Source: JAISST01 sp050434145 (GTDB lineage Bacteria > Fusobacteriota > Fusobacteriia > Fusobacteriales > Fusobacteriaceae). Taken from it: 64,000 bases of DNA. Shown piece after piece: positions 9,037 through 17,951 of this stretch. A model generated the notes under the pieces. It saw only the letters and a list, made by a program, of their open reading frames with translations, did no database searches and was not told the DNA's origin. The stretch is from positions 1-64,000 of the forward strand of contig NZ_JBNPVX010000008.1 in the NCBI RefSeq assembly GCF_050434145.1, written 5' to 3'. The first letter of the stretch is position 1; the number at the start of each line of letters is the position of its first letter. The position numbers and the translations under genes are program-made.

Positions 9037-10248
9037 ATGAGATTTTTTATTATATTGCTGCCTTTTCTTATGATAGGATTATTCATAATTCATAAAAAAA
9101 AGAAAAGATATATTGTTGTGAGAAAAAAGAGTACAAATACGGAAGAGGTAACAGAAACAAGAGAAACAAAGAAAACAAAGAAAACAGATATAGAAGAAGA
9201 AATAGTAGATATATCTGATGAAATCATTGATATTAGAGTTAAATCAGAAGATGACTCAAATCTAAAAGAAAATATTAATAAATCCAACTATCTTTCTGAA
9301 GAAGAAATACAAAAGATAATATTATTGTCATGGTTATTTATAAACCCTTATTATGAGGCAATAGAAGAATATCCTAAATATTTTTATGAGTATTATAATA
9401 TCAATAATCCAAAAGAACTTCATAAAAATCTAATATATGACGGATATTTGGAAAAGGCACAACCAATAATAGCTTTTGAGTTTTTTAATATTGCAGAGTT
9501 GAAGAATATTCTCAATGAAAATTCTCTTAATATAAGTGGTAAAAAACAAATTTTGATAAATAGAATATTAGAAAATATTTCTTTTGAAAAATATCAAAAG
9601 TATATTTCAAACATATATACTTTATCAATAAAAGGATCTGAGTTATTAGATAAGTATAATTATATTCCAAAACTACGTGAAAGACAGATTAATATTAATG
9701 ATTTTGAAAATAAAGTGCAGGATTTATATAACCCTATTACTAGTACTGATATTGTTCCATTTGAAGAGCTACTTGTTCGCTATTATAGTGAAATTAATAG
9801 TGTTGATAAAAATGAAAATTCATTAGGAAAACTTTATTTAGCGAAAGCAGAATATAAAAATAAAGATTATGAAAATGCATTTTATCATTACTTAGAAAGT
9901 ATTTATTGGGAAGTTAGTGGTCATGGATCTGATAATAATTCTGAAAAAAAATATGTTTCGAAATCATATATAAATTTACCCCCACATCAATTTAGATATT
10001 TAGAAAAATTAAAAAAATATTATAATGATGATAAGATTAATGAATGTTATAATAATAACACTTTATGCTTTCATTATTTTAATAGAGATGTTTTTAAAGA
10101 ATTGATAAATAAAATATTAGATTCTAAAGAATATTTTGATGAAAAAGAGTTATTAGAAATATATGATGATAAACTCAATAATCCATCTGATTTTGGTGGT
10201 AAATATGAGAAAATTAATGATGAAGGCTTAGAGGTCTATAGTTTTTAG
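9037..10248 (+). CDS. membrane-anchored SAP-domain protein
   Basis: A 403-residue protein. One N-terminal membrane helix (MRFFIILLPFLMIGLFII) is followed by a basic and acidic linker, then an SAP-like helix-extended loop-helix near residues 150-185 (FNIAELKNILNENS...KKQILINRILENI). The C-terminal half is rich in helices and ends without known motifs. SAP modules usually bind nucleic acid, which is unexpected behind a membrane anchor; the function is unknown. GGGAGG precedes the ATG by 6 bases. A strong terminator follows the stop. Confidence 0.6.
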   Translation: MRFFIILLPFLMIGLFIIHKKKKRYIVVRKKSTNTEEVTETRETKKTKKTDIEEEIVDISDEIIDIRVKSEDDSNLKENINKSNYLSEEEIQKIILLSWLFINPYYEAIEEYPKYFYEYYNINNPKELHKNLIYDGYLEKAQPIIAFEFFNIAELKNILNENSLNISGKKQILINRILENISFEKYQKYISNIYTLSIKGSELLDKYNYIPKLRERQININDFENKVQDLYNPITSTDIVPFEELLVRYYSEINSVDKNENSLGKLYLAKAEYKNKDYENAFYHYLESIYWEVSGHGSDNNSEKKYVSKSYINLPPHQFRYLEKLKKYYNDDKINECYNNNTLCFHYFNRDVFKELINKILDSKEYFDEKELLEIYDDKLNNPSDFGGKYEKINDEGLEVYSF

Positions 10249-10255
10249 CATTAAT

Positions 10256-10306
10256 AAAAAAAACTCTGGTTGGGTAATAGGTCCACCCAACCAAAGTTTT
10301 TTATTA
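10256..10306. terminator. strong bidirectional terminator
   Basis: TGGTTGGGT (10267-10275) pairs perfectly with ACCCAACCA (10285-10293). The stem extends through flanking A and T tracts. It separates the convergent SAP-domain gene and the sugar-acid operon. Confidence 0.9.
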
Positions 10307-10321
10307 TTTTTAATGAGGTTA

Positions 10322-11464
10322 TTATCCAATTTTTTTAAATAATTCAACTAATTTTTCTTTATCAAAATACACAGGGTTAGCTCCTGCACAAGCGTCTTTC
10401 ATAGCATTTTCGGCTAAGATATCAAAATCTGGATTGTTTACTCCTAGTTCTTTTAAAGATTCTGGTATTCCTACTTCTTTTGACAATGCTTTGATTCTAT
10501 CAATAACATATTTGGCACATTCTGTGTCTTCTTTCCCATCTGTATTCATACCAATAGTTTTTGCAATTACACGAAATTTTTTAGGTGCATACTTTGCATT
10601 TTCCTCTTCTACAATCGGGAGTAGCATTGCATTACATACTCCATGAGGTAAATCATAAAGACCGCCTAATGGATGAGCCATAGCATGAACATTTCCCAAA
10701 CCAGCATTACTAAATGCAATTCCATTCAAATAACATGCAAAACTCATTTGCTCTCTGGCTTCGGTATCATTTCCATTTTTAACTGCTCTAGGCAGATAAT
10801 CAAAAACTTCTTTAATTGCGTACAAAGCAGTGGCATCAGTTACATCATTGGCACCTTTTGCAACTACAGCTTCTATAGCATGAGTCAGGGCATCCATTCC
10901 AGTAGCAGCAGTTAGAGCTGCTGGTTTACTCATCATGAGTTCTGGGTCATTGACTGAAATAGCAGCCAAAGAATTTTTATCTACCATAATCATTTTTACA
11001 TGTCTTGCTTCATCTGTAATAACATAATTTATGGTTACTTCAGCAGATGTTCCAGCAGTAGTGGTAATAGCGACTATTGGGAGGCATTTTTTTAAAGACT
11101 TATTTACTCCTTCATAATCTTGAATTTTTCCACCATTAGTTGCCAAGACAGCAATGGCTTTACCACAGTCTTGTGGAGAACCTCCACCTAAACTAATAAC
11201 AATATCACAGTTTTCTTTTTTCAATACTGCTAAACCATCTTCTACATTTTTTACTGTAGGATTAGGTTTTGCTTCATTATATAGAACATATCCCATTCCT
11301 ATTTCTTTGAGAATATCAATAACTTTATTCACTGTTTTATTTTCTGTAAGGAATTTGTCAGTAGAAATAAATGCTTTTTTGCATTCTAAACTTTTTAATT
11401 GTTCTCCTAATTCTTTTAGACACCCTTTTCCAAGAAGATTAACAGGTGGTACATAATAAACCAT
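10322..11464 (-). CDS. iron-containing alcohol dehydrogenase
   Basis: A 380-residue group III (DhaT/FucO-like) NAD(P)-dependent dehydrogenase. It shows GGGSPQDCGKAIA near residue 95, TTTAGTSAEV near 138, and the metal-binding set DALTHAIEA (Asp and His) followed by HAMAHPLGG and DLPHG (two His). As last gene of the sugar-acid operon, it may reduce the aldehyde released by the aldolase, such as glycolaldehyde or lactaldehyde, or a semialdehyde, and recycle NADH. That role is inferred from context. It lies 32 bases after the aldolase gene. Confidence 0.9.
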   Translation of the reverse strand: MVYYVPPVNLLGKGCLKELGEQLKSLECKKAFISTDKFLTENKTVNKVIDILKEIGMGYVLYNEAKPNPTVKNVEDGLAVLKKENCDIVISLGGGSPQDCGKAIAVLATNGGKIQDYEGVNKSLKKCLPIVAITTTAGTSAEVTINYVITDEARHVKMIMVDKNSLAAISVNDPELMMSKPAALTAATGMDALTHAIEAVVAKGANDVTDATALYAIKEVFDYLPRAVKNGNDTEAREQMSFACYLNGIAFSNAGLGNVHAMAHPLGGLYDLPHGVCNAMLLPIVEEENAKYAPKKFRVIAKTIGMNTDGKEDTECAKYVIDRIKALSKEVGIPESLKELGVNNPDFDILAENAMKDACAGANPVYFDKEKLVELFKKIG

Positions 11465-11496
11465 TAATTAGACCTCCAAATTTTATTTGTGATAAA

Positions 11497-12396
11497 TTAT
11501 TTTATTTCTTTAAATTCTTCTAATACATCATCCAAAACTTTTACTATATTTTCATATTTTTCTTCATTAATTTTATTATATGGAAATTGTGTTGTAGGAT
11601 TTAATTTTACACCTCGATGTATTGCTAATTTTTTTAATACTAATGCTGGACTGACATCAACTTCATAAATCGGCATTAACTTTTGTATTAATCTTGATAA
11701 CTTTACACATTTATTAAAATCATTATTTCTGACAGCAGTTACTAATGATGACCAAATATCTGGGACTACATTTGAAAGTCCGCCAATTGAACCTGTTCCC
11801 CCCATAGATACATTATATAAATATTGATCATCAAATCCAGAATACATCTCAAAATTTTTGTCTTTTACCACTGACATCAATTGATTAGTATGATTAGGTT
11901 CTGTAACAGAATCCTTCAGGCCTTTTATGTTAGTATTATTTTTTAAAACCATTTCTAAGGCTTCTTTATTGATAGAATGTCCTGTTCTTGCTGGATAATT
12001 ATATAGATATAAATTTCCTTTTATTGATTTGGCAATTTTATCATAATAGATATAAATTTTTTCTTGATCTAAAGCATAGTAGTATGGTCCTATAACAAAA
12101 ACTCCTTTATATCCCATTTGTATTACATTATTAGATAGAGTTATAGTCTCTTCCAAATTTAATGTACCAGTTCCAGCATACAATGGAACTCTACCATTTG
12201 TATATTCATAATAAAACTTAAATAATTCTTCCTTTTCTCTATTGTTAAGATAAGTAAATTCTCCTGTACTTCCTAGTACTAATATTCCATCTACTCCATT
12301 AGATATTAAAAAGTCAATCATATTTCTATTTGATTCAAAATCAATCTTTCCTGTATTATCAAATAATGTAACTACAGGTGTTATAATATTGTACAT
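11497..12396 (-). CDS. DapA-family 2-keto-3-deoxy sugar-acid aldolase
   Basis: A 299-residue TIM-barrel class I aldolase. GSTGEFTYL near residue 42 supplies the carboxylate-binding GST/S-G-E signature. YNYPARTG near 138 carries the active-site Tyr, and GLKDS near 160 the Schiff-base Lys. The wording of these motifs is closer to E. coli YagE/YjhH (2-keto-3-deoxy-xylonate or gluconate aldolases) than to true DapA. Its neighbours, a dehydratase and a GntP permease, support cleavage of a 2-keto-3-deoxy acid to pyruvate plus an aldehyde. Confidence 0.8.
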   Translation of the reverse strand: MYNIITPVVTLFDNTGKIDFESNRNMIDFLISNGVDGILVLGSTGEFTYLNNREKEELFKFYYEYTNGRVPLYAGTGTLNLEETITLSNNVIQMGYKGVFVIGPYYYALDQEKIYIYYDKIAKSIKGNLYLYNYPARTGHSINKEALEMVLKNNTNIKGLKDSVTEPNHTNQLMSVVKDKNFEMYSGFDDQYLYNVSMGGTGSIGGLSNVVPDIWSSLVTAVRNNDFNKCVKLSRLIQKLMPIYEVDVSPALVLKKLAIHRGVKLNPTTQFPYNKINEEKYENIVKVLDDVLEEFKEIK

Positions 12397-12422
12397 ATTT
12401 TAAAGCCTCCATTAAATAATTT

Positions 12423-13682
12423 TTAGCCAACTAATTTAAGTGCGCCATATAATAAAGTAGATAGAGCTACCATTGCTATACCGATTAATGATTCCCATAC
12501 AATTAACTTAAGCCTTTCACTGATTGTCATATTTACACTACCAGCACTTATATGGAAAAAACTACCATGTGGTAAGCCATCAAAAACGAAGCTTCCAGCA
12601 TGAATCATACCTGCAGCAGCAAGTGGTTTTAGACCAAATTTTAATATTGTTGGTCCAAATATCTGTGAACCTAAGGTTGTTCCAGCAGTTGATGAAGCAG
12701 TTGCTGCTCCCATTAAAATTCCTGCTATTGGTGCTAATAAATATGGAGAAAATCCAGCTTTATTTATTAAGTCAACAATTACATCTTTTAAATTTGAATT
12801 AGCTATAATTCCTGATAATGCACCAGTACCTATTAATAACAATGCAACTCCACTCATTTTTTTAAGACCGACTTCTAAATAATCTATTGTATTTTTAAGT
12901 TTTCCCATGGCAACTATTCCACAGAAACCACCGATTGGTAATGCAATCAATGGATCTACTATTATTCCAGCAATAGGTCTCAGTATTAATAGTCCTATTG
13001 TAACTAAAGGTCCAGATAATGCTCCTAAGATACTAGGTAAATTTGCTTCTGCTTGATTTGATTCAATACCTTCAATTGAAGTCCCTTTAGAGGATAATTT
13101 TTTGGCTATAATTGTAGTAACTATAATAGCTAGTAATGTACATGGTAGTCCTACCATCATTATTGAAGTAAGAGGAACTTTAAAACTATCTGCAGCTGCA
13201 ATTGCATTAGGATTTGGGCTAATGATATTTCCTGCTTTTACTCCACCAATCATAGCAATTAATATTCCAAGTTTTTTATAATCTAATCTTTTAGCAATTT
13301 GAATTGCTATAGGGGCTACTGTTATTATAGCAACATCTCCAAATACACCTACAGCAGTTAAAATACAAGTAGAGACTGTCATTGCTAATAATGCATTTTT
13401 ATTTCCTAATTTTTTTATTATGACTTCTGCTATTTTTGCAGCTGCTCCTGATTCAGTAAGTGTTCCTGCCAGAATTCCAGCAGTGATAATTCTTATAATA
13501 GCTGGAGAAATTTTTCCTACACCACCAATTATATGAGTGACAGTACCATCCAAACCAGCACCACCAATTAAACCACCTAATATTGCTCCTATAATCATTG
13601 CATATGTAGGAACTATTTTTTTCAATATTAAAATTATTGCAATACATAAGCCAAGTATAGCTCCAAAAGCTGAAACTGTCAT
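12423..13682 (-). CDS. GntP-family gluconate/sugar-acid permease
   Basis: A 419-residue integral membrane protein with about 12 hydrophobic helices and the typical GntP glycine-rich repeats (GAILGGLIGG near residue 32, TAGILAGTLTESGAA near 67, GGVKAGNIISPNPNAIAAA near 145). It would import an aldonic acid with protons or sodium. It lies 15 bases after the dehydratase stop, consistent with one transcript. E. coli yjhF/yagG show the same gene association. Confidence 0.88.
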   Translation of the reverse strand: MTVSAFGAILGLCIAIILILKKIVPTYAMIIGAILGGLIGGAGLDGTVTHIIGGVGKISPAIIRIITAGILAGTLTESGAAAKIAEVIIKKLGNKNALLAMTVSTCILTAVGVFGDVAIITVAPIAIQIAKRLDYKKLGILIAMIGGVKAGNIISPNPNAIAAADSFKVPLTSIMMVGLPCTLLAIIVTTIIAKKLSSKGTSIEGIESNQAEANLPSILGALSGPLVTIGLLILRPIAGIIVDPLIALPIGGFCGIVAMGKLKNTIDYLEVGLKKMSGVALLLIGTGALSGIIANSNLKDVIVDLINKAGFSPYLLAPIAGILMGAATASSTAGTTLGSQIFGPTILKFGLKPLAAAGMIHAGSFVFDGLPHGSFFHISAGSVNMTISERLKLIVWESLIGIAMVALSTLLYGALKLVG

Positions 13683-13697
13683 TTAATTCACCATCCT

Positions 13698-15395
13698 TTA
13701 TTTATCTAAGTTATCATATTTTAATATTGCACCTTCTGCACCTGATGCAGCTAGTCTTGAATATAGAGCTAAATATCCTTTTGTAAATTTAGGTTTTGGT
13801 CTTGTCCATTTTTTCAATCTTTCTTGAATTTCTTCATCAGATACAAGTAATTTCAAAGATCTGTTATCAACATCAATTTCAATTTTATCTCCATCTCTAA
13901 CTATTGCTATCGGTCCACCTTCTGCAGCTTCTGGTGATATATGTCCAACAAAACATCCATTGTTTGTTCCTGAAAATCTTCCATCTGTGATTAAAGCAGT
14001 AGTTTTACCTAAACCTCTTCCATACAGATATTTCATTGCTTTGAACATTTCTCTCATACCTGGTCCACCTTTTGGTCCTTCATATCTAATTACTACTACA
14101 TGACCATCTCTTACTTTTCCTTCTAAGATTGCTTCTTCTGCTTCTTCTTCACTATCAAAACAAATAGCTTCTCCTGTAAAATGGTATAGACTCTTATCAA
14201 AAGCTCCAGGCTTTGTTATTCCAGTATTAGGTGCTAAATTTCCTTTTAAAACTGCAACACCACCTTGATAACCAAATGGTTCTTTAAATGTTTTTATTAC
14301 TTCATCATTTTTAGGGTATAAATATACCATATTGTCTATATTATCTATGATAGTATTGGCAGTTACTGTCATAACTTCTTTATCTAAAACTGGTTTTAAT
14401 TCTTCTAACACTTTATAAACGCCACCAGCTTTATAAAAATCGATCATGTTATATTTACTTGAAGGATTTATTTTAGCAATATGTGGAGTTGTTCGCGATA
14501 GGTTATCAAATTCTGATAGCACATCCATTTTCAAATCCGCTTCGTGGGCAATGGCAGTCAAGTGCATCACTGCATTTGTACTTCCGCTAATAGCTAAACA
14601 TAATTTTATAGCATTTTTTATAGCACCTTCTGTAATAATTTTTCTTGCAGTTATATCTTTTTCTACCAATTCAACAATTTTTTTACCAGTTTCTTCACCC
14701 ATTGCTAATCTTGCTGCTGAATAAGCTGGAATAATACCTCCATTTGGTAATGTCATACCTAATGCTTCAGATAAACAACACATTGTATTGGCAGTACCAA
14801 GATAAGAACAAGAACCGCATGTTGGACATGATAAAGTTTCTAATGTTGTATATTCTTTCTCTGTTATTTTTTTAGCAGTAAGCATTCCATAGGCTTCTGC
14901 ACTAGAAGTTTGGTCAGATTCTCTTCCATCAAATACAATACCTCCTTCCATTGGTCCGCCTGGTAATAGTATACAAGGAATATCCAATCTTGCTGCTGCC
15001 ATTAACATTCCAGGAACTATTTTGTCACAAGAACCTAATAATACTATTCCGTCTAGACGGTGAGCTTCAGCAAAGGCTTCTACAGAGTCACAGATAATTT
15101 CTCTTGATGGAAGGATATAGTGCATTCCTTTATGCCCCTGAGCCATTCCATCGCAACAAGCAATAGTACCAAATTCCATTGGTGTTCCCCCAGCTCGATA
15201 GATACCATCTCTAACCCTTTGAGCAACTTGTCTTAAATTGAAATGACCAGGTACTCCTTCATTCCATGAATTTGCAATTCCAATCACAGGTCTATCTAAA
15301 TCATCACTTGTATATCCCATTGATTTAAATGTAGCTCTGTAATATTGTGTACTTAATCCTTCTAAAATAATTTTACTTCTTTTTCCATTGGCCAT
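13698..15395 (-). CDS. IlvD/Edd-family dehydratase (probable sugar-acid dehydratase)
   Basis: A 565-residue Fe-S dehydratase. Cluster-ligand cysteines are in CDGMAQGHKGM (near residue 60), GSCDKIVPGML (near 122) and CPTCGSCSYLGTANTMCC (near 190). GRFSG near 460 and the family C terminus are present. Dihydroxy-acid dehydratase (IlvD) and sugar-acid dehydratases share these motifs. No other branched-chain genes are nearby, while a GntP permease, YagE-like aldolase and IclR regulator are, so dehydration of an aldonic acid is the better guess. AGGAGG is well placed before the ATG. Confidence 0.85.
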   Translation of the reverse strand: MANGKRSKIILEGLSTQYYRATFKSMGYTSDDLDRPVIGIANSWNEGVPGHFNLRQVAQRVRDGIYRAGGTPMEFGTIACCDGMAQGHKGMHYILPSREIICDSVEAFAEAHRLDGIVLLGSCDKIVPGMLMAAARLDIPCILLPGGPMEGGIVFDGRESDQTSSAEAYGMLTAKKITEKEYTTLETLSCPTCGSCSYLGTANTMCCLSEALGMTLPNGGIIPAYSAARLAMGEETGKKIVELVEKDITARKIITEGAIKNAIKLCLAISGSTNAVMHLTAIAHEADLKMDVLSEFDNLSRTTPHIAKINPSSKYNMIDFYKAGGVYKVLEELKPVLDKEVMTVTANTIIDNIDNMVYLYPKNDEVIKTFKEPFGYQGGVAVLKGNLAPNTGITKPGAFDKSLYHFTGEAICFDSEEEAEEAILEGKVRDGHVVVIRYEGPKGGPGMREMFKAMKYLYGRGLGKTTALITDGRFSGTNNGCFVGHISPEAAEGGPIAIVRDGDKIEIDVDNRSLKLLVSDEEIQERLKKWTRPKPKFTKGYLALYSRLAASGAEGAILKYDNLDK

Positions 15396-15419
15396 ATATT
15401 TCCTCCTAAATATTTATTT

Positions 15420-15455
15420 GTTCTTTATAGTGAACTATATTTCTTTATTGAGAAC
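15420..15455. promoter_or_regulatory. candidate tandem IclR operator in divergent region
   Basis: Two similar inverted repeats stand about two helical turns apart: GTTC-N8-GAAC (15420-15435) and TTCT-N6-AGAA (15441-15454), both reading TTCTTTAT then GA-GAAC-like. They lie between the dehydratase start and a perfect minus-strand TTGACA at 15492-15487, about where RNA polymerase would leave the promoter. That position suits repression by the divergent IclR protein. Direct binding is inferred. Confidence 0.5.
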
Positions 15456-15649
15456 TTATTTAAAAGGTACTATATATTTTTTCATTTGTCAATAATTTTT
15501 TTAAAATTATTTCTTTTTTTTAAATTATTCTTTCATTAAGAGTACTATTTTTTCATATATAATACACTTTTATTTTTTTTAGATAAATTAGAAAAAATAT
15601 AAAAATAATGATATAATACAAGTAAAACAATAATTTATAGGTGATATCT

Positions 15650-16405
15650 ATGGTTAACTCAAAAACTTCTATTAGAACTTTGGTGTTATTAGAAATTATA
15701 GCTGAAAAGAAAGGTGGTCTCTCTTTTAGTGAAATACAACAACGATCACAAATGCCAAAAAGTTCTCTTCATACTCTTTTGAAAGAATTACATGATTCTA
15801 ACTACTTAGAATATAATAATAATTCCAAAAAATATTTTGCTGGGACAAGATTAATCAAACTTGCTTCTACTTCTTTGTCAAATATGGATATTTTGGAGAA
15901 TATTAAAATTGAAATGGAAAAAATATGTGAAGAGACTGGAGAAACTATCCATGTAGGAGTTTTATCTGATAGATTTGTTTCATATGTTTTAAAATTGGAT
16001 GGAAAGGAATCTTCTTCTATTGCTAATGTTGGATTAAAATTACCAGCTCATTGCACTGGTGTTGGAAAAGTTCTTTTGTCTTCATTATCAAATGAACAAT
16101 TAAAAAATATGTTAGAAAATGTTGAATTGGAAAAATATACTCAGAATACGATTACTTCTATAGAGAAACTGATTCCAGTCATTGATGAGGTCAGAAAAAA
16201 TCACTATGCGATTGAAAATGGAGAAATTTCTGTTACTATCTCTTGTGTTGCTGTTCCGATATATATTAATAGCAAATTAGCTTTGGCGATTAGTATTTCT
16301 ATTCCAAATTATAAATTTAATGATACTTATATAGAAAAATTACTTTCTATTTTGAATAGTACTAGAGATAAAATTGAAAAGAAGTTTGAAACAATAGGTC
16401 TTTAA
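15650..16405 (+). CDS. IclR-family transcriptional regulator
   Basis: A 251-residue regulator: a winged helix at residues about 1-65 (SFSEIQQRSQMPKSSLHTLLKEL) and an IclR effector domain with LPAHCTGVGKVLL near residue 130 and the SCVAVPI strand near 200. It is transcribed away from the sugar-acid operon, the usual arrangement for a local regulator that senses a sugar acid. AGGTGAT (15639-15645) points to the ATG at 15650; a GTG nine bases upstream lies inside that SD and is less likely. Confidence 0.88.
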   Translation: MVNSKTSIRTLVLLEIIAEKKGGLSFSEIQQRSQMPKSSLHTLLKELHDSNYLEYNNNSKKYFAGTRLIKLASTSLSNMDILENIKIEMEKICEETGETIHVGVLSDRFVSYVLKLDGKESSSIANVGLKLPAHCTGVGKVLLSSLSNEQLKNMLENVELEKYTQNTITSIEKLIPVIDEVRKNHYAIENGEISVTISCVAVPIYINSKLALAISISIPNYKFNDTYIEKLLSILNSTRDKIEKKFETIGL

Positions 16406-16447
16406 AAGAGAAGTAAGTTTTTTGATAATCATATTTGAAAATAAGAA

Positions 16448-16479
16448 AGAACTAATTGATTTGAATATCAGTTAGTTCT
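16448..16479 (+). terminator. hairpin after IclR gene
   Basis: AGAACTAA-T-TGAT (16448-16460) pairs with ATCA-G-TTAGTTCT (16467-16479), a 13-position stem with one G-T pair and a 6-base loop. The T tract after it is poor, so termination may be weak. Confidence 0.5.
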
Positions 16480-16567
16480 CTCATATAGATATAATATTTG
16501 ATTAGTATTTTTTTATAAAAAATATATGTTATAGATACTTAATCCTGCTATTAAGTTATTAAATAAT

Positions 16568-16666
16568 TTATAATAAAATTTTTTTGATATCATCTGGAAT
16601 ATAATGTTTAGCTAAAGATTGTAACTCGCTAATAATTCTTTTTACTCTTGAATTTTTTTGTCCAAT
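16568..16666 (-). pseudogene. C-terminal fragment of a lost gene
   Basis: A 32-codon frame just below the GNAT gene reads like real protein (...RVKRIISELQSLAKHYIPDDIKKILL, then stop). It has no start, and a stop bounds it upstream. It looks like the tail of a deleted gene. I do not recognise the family. Confidence 0.4.
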
Positions 16667-16674
16667 TCAAAAAT

Positions 16675-17118
16675 TTATCTTTCCCATTTTAAGTACACCA
16701 TATCAATGAGTTGTATGCCCTCTTCATATATTGAGTGATCATAATTATCAGTAAAAAAGTTCTTTATCCTATGTGATTCTGTAAAACCACATTCTTTATA
16801 AAAATTAATTGTAGATGGTACATCACCAGTTCCAACTAACATAATTTTACAATCTATATAATCTGAAAAAAGAAATTCTATTAGTTGCTTGCCATAACCC
16901 TTTCGTTGATATTCTGGTTTGATTGCAATATTTTTGAGTTCATAAATTCCTTCTGCCTCTTTGGTAATAATACATTCACCTATGGCGATGTCATTATCAT
17001 CTATAATAAACATTTCTCCATGCTCAAGATATTTATCTATCATATTTTCTTGTTCATCAGCTAAAAGCAATAAATCTATAAATTCTTTTTTATTATCTGT
17101 GATTTTTCTTATATTCAT
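16675..17118 (-). CDS. GNAT-family N-acetyltransferase
   Basis: A 147-residue protein with the acetyl-CoA binding core ELKNIAIKPEYQRKGYGKQLIEFL near residues 78-101 (the Q/R-x-x-G-x-G/A loop is QRKGYG) and the later NFYKECGF strand-helix typical of GNATs. The substrate is unknown. AGGAGAATT precedes the ATG directly. The gene sits alone between a gene fragment and a DUF3788 gene. Confidence 0.88.
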   Translation of the reverse strand: MNIRKITDNKKEFIDLLLLADEQENMIDKYLEHGEMFIIDDNDIAIGECIITKEAEGIYELKNIAIKPEYQRKGYGKQLIEFLFSDYIDCKIMLVGTGDVPSTINFYKECGFTESHRIKNFFTDNYDHSIYEEGIQLIDMVYLKWER

Positions 17119-17231
17119 AATTCTCCTAATTTATCCAAGAGTTCATCAAGAACAGTGTAATGGATATTTAAATTAATACAAAATTATTTTTATTTCCATT
17201 TAATCTATCCTCATAATTTTTTTCATTACTT

Positions 17232-17690
17232 TTATATTTTTTTTCTAAATTCTGCCAATAAATACACATCATTAAGTTGACTGTCTTTGGTGATATCAAG
17301 AATAATAGATATAAATTTCATTGTTTTTCCTGTCTCTTTAGCAGTCATGACTATTTCTTTAACATTTGTACTGAATGGTAATGATAAAAGTTCAGGTAGC
17401 ATTTTTTCTGAGAATGAAAAAGAAACTTTGAAGAATCCATTCCATATAGATAGCCAAAATATGGGCTTTACTTTATTAGTACCTCGTGTTGTAGTCCATT
17501 TATATTCACCTTTTGAAAGCCATGCTTTTCCATCATTATAGTATCGCCAATCCATGAGAAATATGCTGTGCTTCTTTAATTCCTCAATAAATTTTATATA
17601 TACAGCAGTTGTTTCTCCAAGTCCATTTGCAATAATTTCAGCATTTGGCTTTATACTCTCATCACGCAATAATTGTTGTGGATTATTCAT
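17232..17690 (-). CDS. DUF3788-family protein
   Basis: A 152-residue cytoplasmic protein. The Trp/Tyr-rich centre (WRYYNDGKAWLSKGEYKW, then FWLSIWNGFFKVSFSF) followed by a hydrophobic C-terminal half is the pattern of the DUF3788 family, whose role is unknown. GGAGGAATAAAT precedes the ATG. Such genes are scattered singly in anaerobe genomes, often beside GNAT genes as here. Confidence 0.65.
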   Translation of the reverse strand: MNNPQQLLRDESIKPNAEIIANGLGETTAVYIKFIEELKKHSIFLMDWRYYNDGKAWLSKGEYKWTTTRGTNKVKPIFWLSIWNGFFKVSFSFSEKMLPELLSLPFSTNVKEIVMTAKETGKTMKFISIILDITKDSQLNDVYLLAEFRKKI

Positions 17691-17951
17691 ATTTATTCCT
17701 CCAAATTCAAATTTAGTTGACTTATACTTGCTATATCAATTCTGAATATTTAAAAATTTTTTTGGATAGTAGCCTTAATATAGAATTTTTCTGATTATAT
17801 TCATAAATGCAATAATTAGAAATCATTATATAAATTATAGAAAAAATTTTATATAGGAGTAATATTTGAATGGTCATATTAAATTGAATAGATATTTTAG
17901 CATAATAAATAAATATAAAATTTACAGTTCTATATATTTTCAATAAATATT

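Noticed and set aside
12524..12802. 92-codon plus-strand frame inside the GntP gene
   Set aside because: It is antisense to a well-supported transporter gene and shows no SD or family pattern.
17731..17943. 70-codon minus-strand frame between DUF3788 and Sel1 genes
   Set aside because: It has a Tyr/Ile/Phe-rich composition typical of AT-rich non-coding DNA, with no SD and no recognisable features.
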